Below, one piece after another: positions 59,572 to 64,000 of a stretch of DNA of 64,000 nt. The DNA is from Octodonta nipae (taxonomy: Eukaryota; Arthropoda; Insecta; Coleoptera; Chrysomelidae), in assembly GCA_034190945.1 (NCBI GenBank), contig CM067219.1, positions 10,287,005 through 10,351,004 on the forward strand. Reading direction: 5' to 3'. The stretch's first letter is position 1. Each line of letters opens with the position of its first letter. Below the pieces are notes generated by a model. That model did no database searches, had not been told where the DNA came from, and saw only the letters and a program-made list of their open reading frames with translations. The position numbers and the translations under genes are program-made.

Positions 59572-62500
59572 ATGGCTGCAGAAGGTTCAGCCTTGTCTGA
59601 AGAAGAGGAATGGCAGATATGTATGGACAATTTTAATACTGCAGCCATTTTTCAAGGAAGATTTGCTTATTTTCTCATGTCGATTCATTTTGTAAACCCT
59701 AACATATTAAACTAGTAAGTAAAAATTTGTATAATTATTGAATTATGTCATTTAATTTCTAGTGTTTTTTCATTTGACCTTTATCCTTACTTGTGGGCCA
59801 ATATGATTTACGGAATTACAACACTTATATTTAGCAGACCCTCCTTGAAGACAATTTCAGTACTGAACAGATTAACTTTTGGGTAATGTATGTAATTATT
59901 TCAATCTAATCATACATTGTGTATTTTCCAATTGCAATCTAGATCAGATAAAATCTATTTGAAATTAGCAATATAGATTCATCAGTTTTATTATTATTTT
60001 GTTGCCGTAGACATTTTTACAGGGGCAGGGATATAGTATAAAGATAGGTACATACCTACACAGTATTCTATTTGCTCCTCCCCCTCAAAGGAAATGCTGA
60101 ACAATTACGAAGATACGCCCCTGATTTATACCAAATAAAAGAAAACCTACAGATGAATGTGCTAAATTAAAAACTGGACAACCAAGAGAAAGCAAAAACA
60201 AGTGATCGAATTGTTTGAAAAGAAAATCCCAGTGTTTAATAGTTAAAATTAATATATTGATTAATGTCTTTATTTTAAGTGGCAAAATGGTTTTTTGAAA
60301 TTATAACTGTTTTTAATTCCACTATGCCGGGAAAAAGGGATGACGGAATAAAAACTCAAAAACAGGATTTGTTTGACTTTAGCTAATAGTAGAGCTATTT
60401 GTTCAGAGTAACAGATGAAGATCACAACAGCGGTGAAGTCGCCGAAGAATTACCATGAGCCGCTGGAGATGACAGTCGATCATGTCCGACTATGTATGAT
60501 TATCAACAGCTTCTGGCGATGATCAACAACGCCTTTTCTAGGGTCTACAATATTTAGAACTCTATTAGAATAAACCGCATCAGAGGAGAGTGGGTTCTGC
60601 TACCCGTCAGTAGCCTACAAAAGCAAGCATCAAAAGGAAAAAAGATCTAAAAGAAAAACGACCTTTGGTACATGAAATATCTGAAGATGGAGACCAACAA
60701 AGCAAGAAGTTGTTTGAAGAATGCATACATAATGTTGACTACTGAAACAAAGAAAAAGGGAAGTGCGGCAGAAAGCACTGGAAGCGCACTTCACAGTCAC
60801 AGCTGGTGTTGTGTTGAAAAAAGAAAAGGGCAAGTTGGAAGTCATATGAATGAAAATGACATGGATAAATGCTTGAAATAATTATAAAATAGGTATATAA
60901 ATTATTTGCAAAATATTTTAAAGAAATGATTGTTACAATGTCTTCTACGTTATAAAATATTTTTGATGAATATGGTACTACAATATTTCAACCCTTGTTA
61001 TATTCACGTATTACATACTTCAAAATGTAAGATATCTATTATCAAATGATACTTACCTTAAAAACAGTTAAAAAAAAATTTTAAACCGGATTACTGGTCT
61101 TTTACACAGGCTTTTGATTGCAAGACATTTCGTTTCTACCTGAGACGCATGTGCCGAATTACCCAATAGGTAAGTTGACTATAGCCTATAGGGACTCAAG
61201 ACTTGCGGAGGCCCCTTAAACTCTTCAATTTATGGTTCGATACAATGATTGTTATTAGCATGATTTATAAATTATACTAAATCTAGTCGCAGCACTGCAG
61301 AAAATTATTTTATAATTTTCGAAACGTAGATACTGCAGTAAGGATGTAGTGGAGAGAAATGATTTCTTAAATTACTAACGACCCTTATAAAAGTTAAACT
61401 TATTTTGCAAAACTAAGAAAGCATAATGTTAACGTTGGATTTAAAATATAGTATCCCCGTGGAAAAAATCTTATAGATTCCAATAAAACAAGTTTATCCA
61501 TATTATTTACCCATAGAACTTTCTAAGCCAAACATTTAAGTTCTATATTTCTTTATAGCAGTTTCAAATAGAAACCATTAAATTTACTAATTATGGAAAA
61601 ACCCTTCATTTTTTTTACTGTATTAGGAAATACGCTTAAGCTCCGTAATTCTAAAATGAACTCCAATAGATACGTTCCTACAGGTTACGTCCATATAGAA
61701 TTCATACGACTATACATTATATACGTATATACATTAAAATCCCATTAACTCCTTTTAAGCAAAATAGCCAAATAGGACTAGCAGATAGATTCGAATAGGT
61801 TTAAAACTGGCCAATTTTGTTTCCAATTTGTTATCTAAATGTAGAAGCAGAGGAAGAAAATTTGTCCCAATACTGACTGGCTGATACTGTAAAACTGTCG
61901 AGTTTCATTAAATGGTATTTAATAATGGATGTGGAGAACACATCAATTTTTAGAACATCGCACTCCTTAGTTTTTTTACTCGATATTTTGATATTTCGTG
62001 TAATTATTTGTATTTTCCTTAAGAGAATAAAATGGCTACAGGTATCTATAACGGTTGCTTTTTTAACGGCCCCTGTCTTCCATATTTTCAAGATCCCAAT
62101 ATTGAGCATTTAGTTCTACTTAATCTTGTATTGTAAGCAGGGCCGGACTTTACATAAGGGACCCCTTTCAGACCACCCCACGTCCAGTAATTTTTTTTTA
62201 GAATCTATATTAGGTAATAACTCAACACCTATTTAAGATGATTGGGAATGAAATATGAATTAGAATAAATGAATATGTAAGAAAAAACGGCCAAAGATAA
62301 CAATTTACACGAAATAAAAGGTTTTACATAAAAGAAACGAAACATTTAGCACATTTACAAAGGCTGATATTTTTGTGTATCAAAATATCTTCAGACATAT
62401 GAAATGAAAAAACACATAAGAAATTGAGGTAGAGTCTTAGAAATTTATCTTCAACCAAATATGTCAAGAGTATTACAGACATTTGCTAAAAATGAATAAC

Positions 62501-64000
62501 GTGAATTTTCCTCAAACATGTAGATTTAACTTCTAATGACGAACATTTTGAAACAACAGCTCATGACTAAACATACACAAGTTGACATTGTTTCAGATTA
62601 ATGTTGTATTAGCAATATTTTAAAATCATAAAAAATTCGGACATAATTTGCTGAAATATATTGGAAGGCTCCCAATGCCCAGGCTGCCTGAATTGCTGCA
62701 ATTTAGTTTTGAAAAAATTAAACATGGATTTTTATACATTCTCCAACATAGAACTTGATTACAAATTTTTATTAATATTATCTGTTACATGAGTCAAATT
62801 TGAAACTGTATTTGTCAAAATTAAAGTTCTTAAAACTATAAAATACGAACAACAATAGCTCAAAACATACTCGGAGCATTGGTTTTAATGAAAGTAGAAT
62901 GTGATTTAAAGCACAACAACAAGAATTGCAATTTTTGGCAAAAATTATATTTTAAAAAAATATGCTGTGAGTCTTCTGTTGTTAAGTAATTTCGAAAAGA
63001 TTGTCGAGGAGGCCTTGCATTATTTTGCCTGTTCATTGGGGTTTCTCTCCTCAAAATTTTTCCCTGCAACAATAAGTATTTGAAAATGTAGTAAGACAAT
63101 TTTGTAAAATTGCCCTGATTACTGACTTTCTGTACAGAAATTCTTCCTTACAGTTATTCTGAACGAACAACTATAATATATAATTTCGTAAAATTTTACG
63201 GTTTACTGACTGTCTGTACAGAGATTTTTCCTACAGAGAGAATAACTGTGATGAAGAATCTATGTACAGACAGCAAGTAATCCGGACAATTTTATGAAAT
63301 TGCCTTACTACTTTTTCTTTATATACAATTTTCAAATACTTATCTATTGCAGGACAAAATTTTGAGAAGAGAGAACCTAATGAACAGGCAAAATATTTTG
63401 TTGTTAACCTTTTTTTTAAAATTGGTTGATTTTTTAAAGAAATATACATTGTTATATAATTTTTTGGATTTTATATTTTTATCTTGAGAATATTTATGTA
63501 ATAATTTATTATTTCTATCAATATTATTATGTAATTAAAATAATAATCTAAATTAATATATCATTTAAATGTTCCGATGACCTATACGTTTTACTGTATC
63601 ATAATCATCAGCTGTTTATTTCAAAGATGTAGGTACTACAATTGTTATCAAAATATCAGTCAGCTGAGCCTGGGGTTTAGGAAGCCTTAATAGTTCACCC
63701 CCCTGGGGTCCAGCAGACCATACCGCTCCTGGTTGTAAGTATGGTATACTACAGGAACTAGGGAGTAATACGACGACCGATGAATGTACAATATGTTATC
63801 CTAGTCATGCCCAAAAAAACTATTTTTAACAAAATAACAGTTAAAAAATGCAATATGCAAAGACAATAGACTATAGATACAGTAATAGCAACAATAATTT
63901 GTTTTTGCAGGATTTTGGGCTCTTTAATGTTCAATCATTCGAGCTGCGTCTGCTGGAGTTGGTTGGAAGAGGGACTCAATAAAAGACCCTACATCCTTAC
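59572..64000 (+). CDS. Paralogue of the small membrane-protein gene, partial at window end
   Basis: Exons 59572-59714, 59763-59882 and 63911 onward, GT-AG. Starts MAAEGSALSEEEEWQICMDN. Exon 2 has LWANMIYGITTLIFSRPSLK, alignable with LLFNCLVGSGLYLYSRPHLS of its neighbour, and both exon 2s end in a (S/T)(L/I)S...RL stretch. Both introns are phase 2, as in the neighbour. Exon 3 (GSLMFNHSSCVCWSWLEEGL) aligns only roughly. Intron 2 is 4.0 kb against 53 bp in the neighbour, owing to repeat insertions. The start is supported by ATG context and an acidic N-terminus. The 3' end lies beyond the window. Confidence 0.75.
59883..63910 (+). other. 4.0-kb repeat-filled intron of the paralogue
   Basis: 60019-60121 begins CAGGGGCAGGG and ends GCCCCTG, a possible hAT mini-element. 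60340-60890 is less AT-rich with open pieces (SEDGDQQSKKLFEECIHNVD) that I cannot assign. CAGGGCCGGAC at 62146 resembles another hAT tip. The inverted repeat at 62990-63405 is listed separately. Confidence 0.5.
62990..63405. repeat. Inverted repeat (~180-bp arms)
   Basis: 62990-63175 and 63235-63405 are diverged reverse complements: TTGCCTGTTCATTGGGGTTT and TTTCTGTACAGAAATTCTTC on the left match, inverted, GAACCTAATGAACAGGCAAA and GAAGAATCTATGTACAGACA on the right. Spacer about 60 bp. Non-coding, foldback-like, of unknown family. Confidence 0.65.

Overview
The window looks like AT-rich insect nuclear DNA. Supporting signs are spliced genes with GT-AG introns, insect-type initiators (TCAGT), a mitochondrial ribosomal protein gene, a dead copy of the helicase gene abstrakt/DDX41, and a dense, mixed-age transposon load. 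The order cannot be fixed from sequence alone. Most short open frames here are chance or transposon debris.

Layout. 1-26 kb is repeat territory. It holds a mariner remnant, a large inverted duplication of a Penelope-like element (PLE) end, a degenerate ~95-bp tandem array, a 2-kb hairpin-headed element (second copy at 31.6-33.5 kb), a ~1-kb foldback, LINE, Ty3/gypsy and PLE fragments, the abstrakt pseudogene, and a 3.2-kb satellite (17.64-20.87 kb) with ~103-bp monomers in a ~415-bp higher-order repeat. Next come two more members of the foldback family with clean 12-15-bp target duplications, and a PLE reverse transcriptase/GIY-YIG relic ending in a hammerhead-like fold. 26.4 kb may hold a first coding exon. 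27-42 kb carries TC- and TA-rich simple repeats, a complete but dead mariner (34345-35639), a mariner-like element with ~480-bp terminal repeats (36797-39023), LINE and PLE fragments, and a GC-richer candidate promoter (36.06-36.51 kb).

Host genes occupy 43-64 kb. An eight-coding-exon plus-strand gene (43097-54655) encodes a 734-aa Pro/Thr-rich protein with two LD-like motifs and a cysteine-rich tail; its introns hold several transposons. It converges with mRpS28 (55231-57885, minus), and the two poly(A) signals lie about 22 bp apart. mRpS28 shares a ~620-bp divergent promoter, containing a perfect GTCACGTGAC box, with a three-exon small membrane-protein gene (58506-59069). That gene is followed by a diverged tandem paralogue with the same intron phases, cut by the window end.

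I found no tRNA, rRNA or CRISPR array. The observations I rate most worth following are the hairpin (foldback) family with long variable target duplications and a conserved one-sided tail, and the hammerhead-like folds at the ends of several distinct PLE copies.
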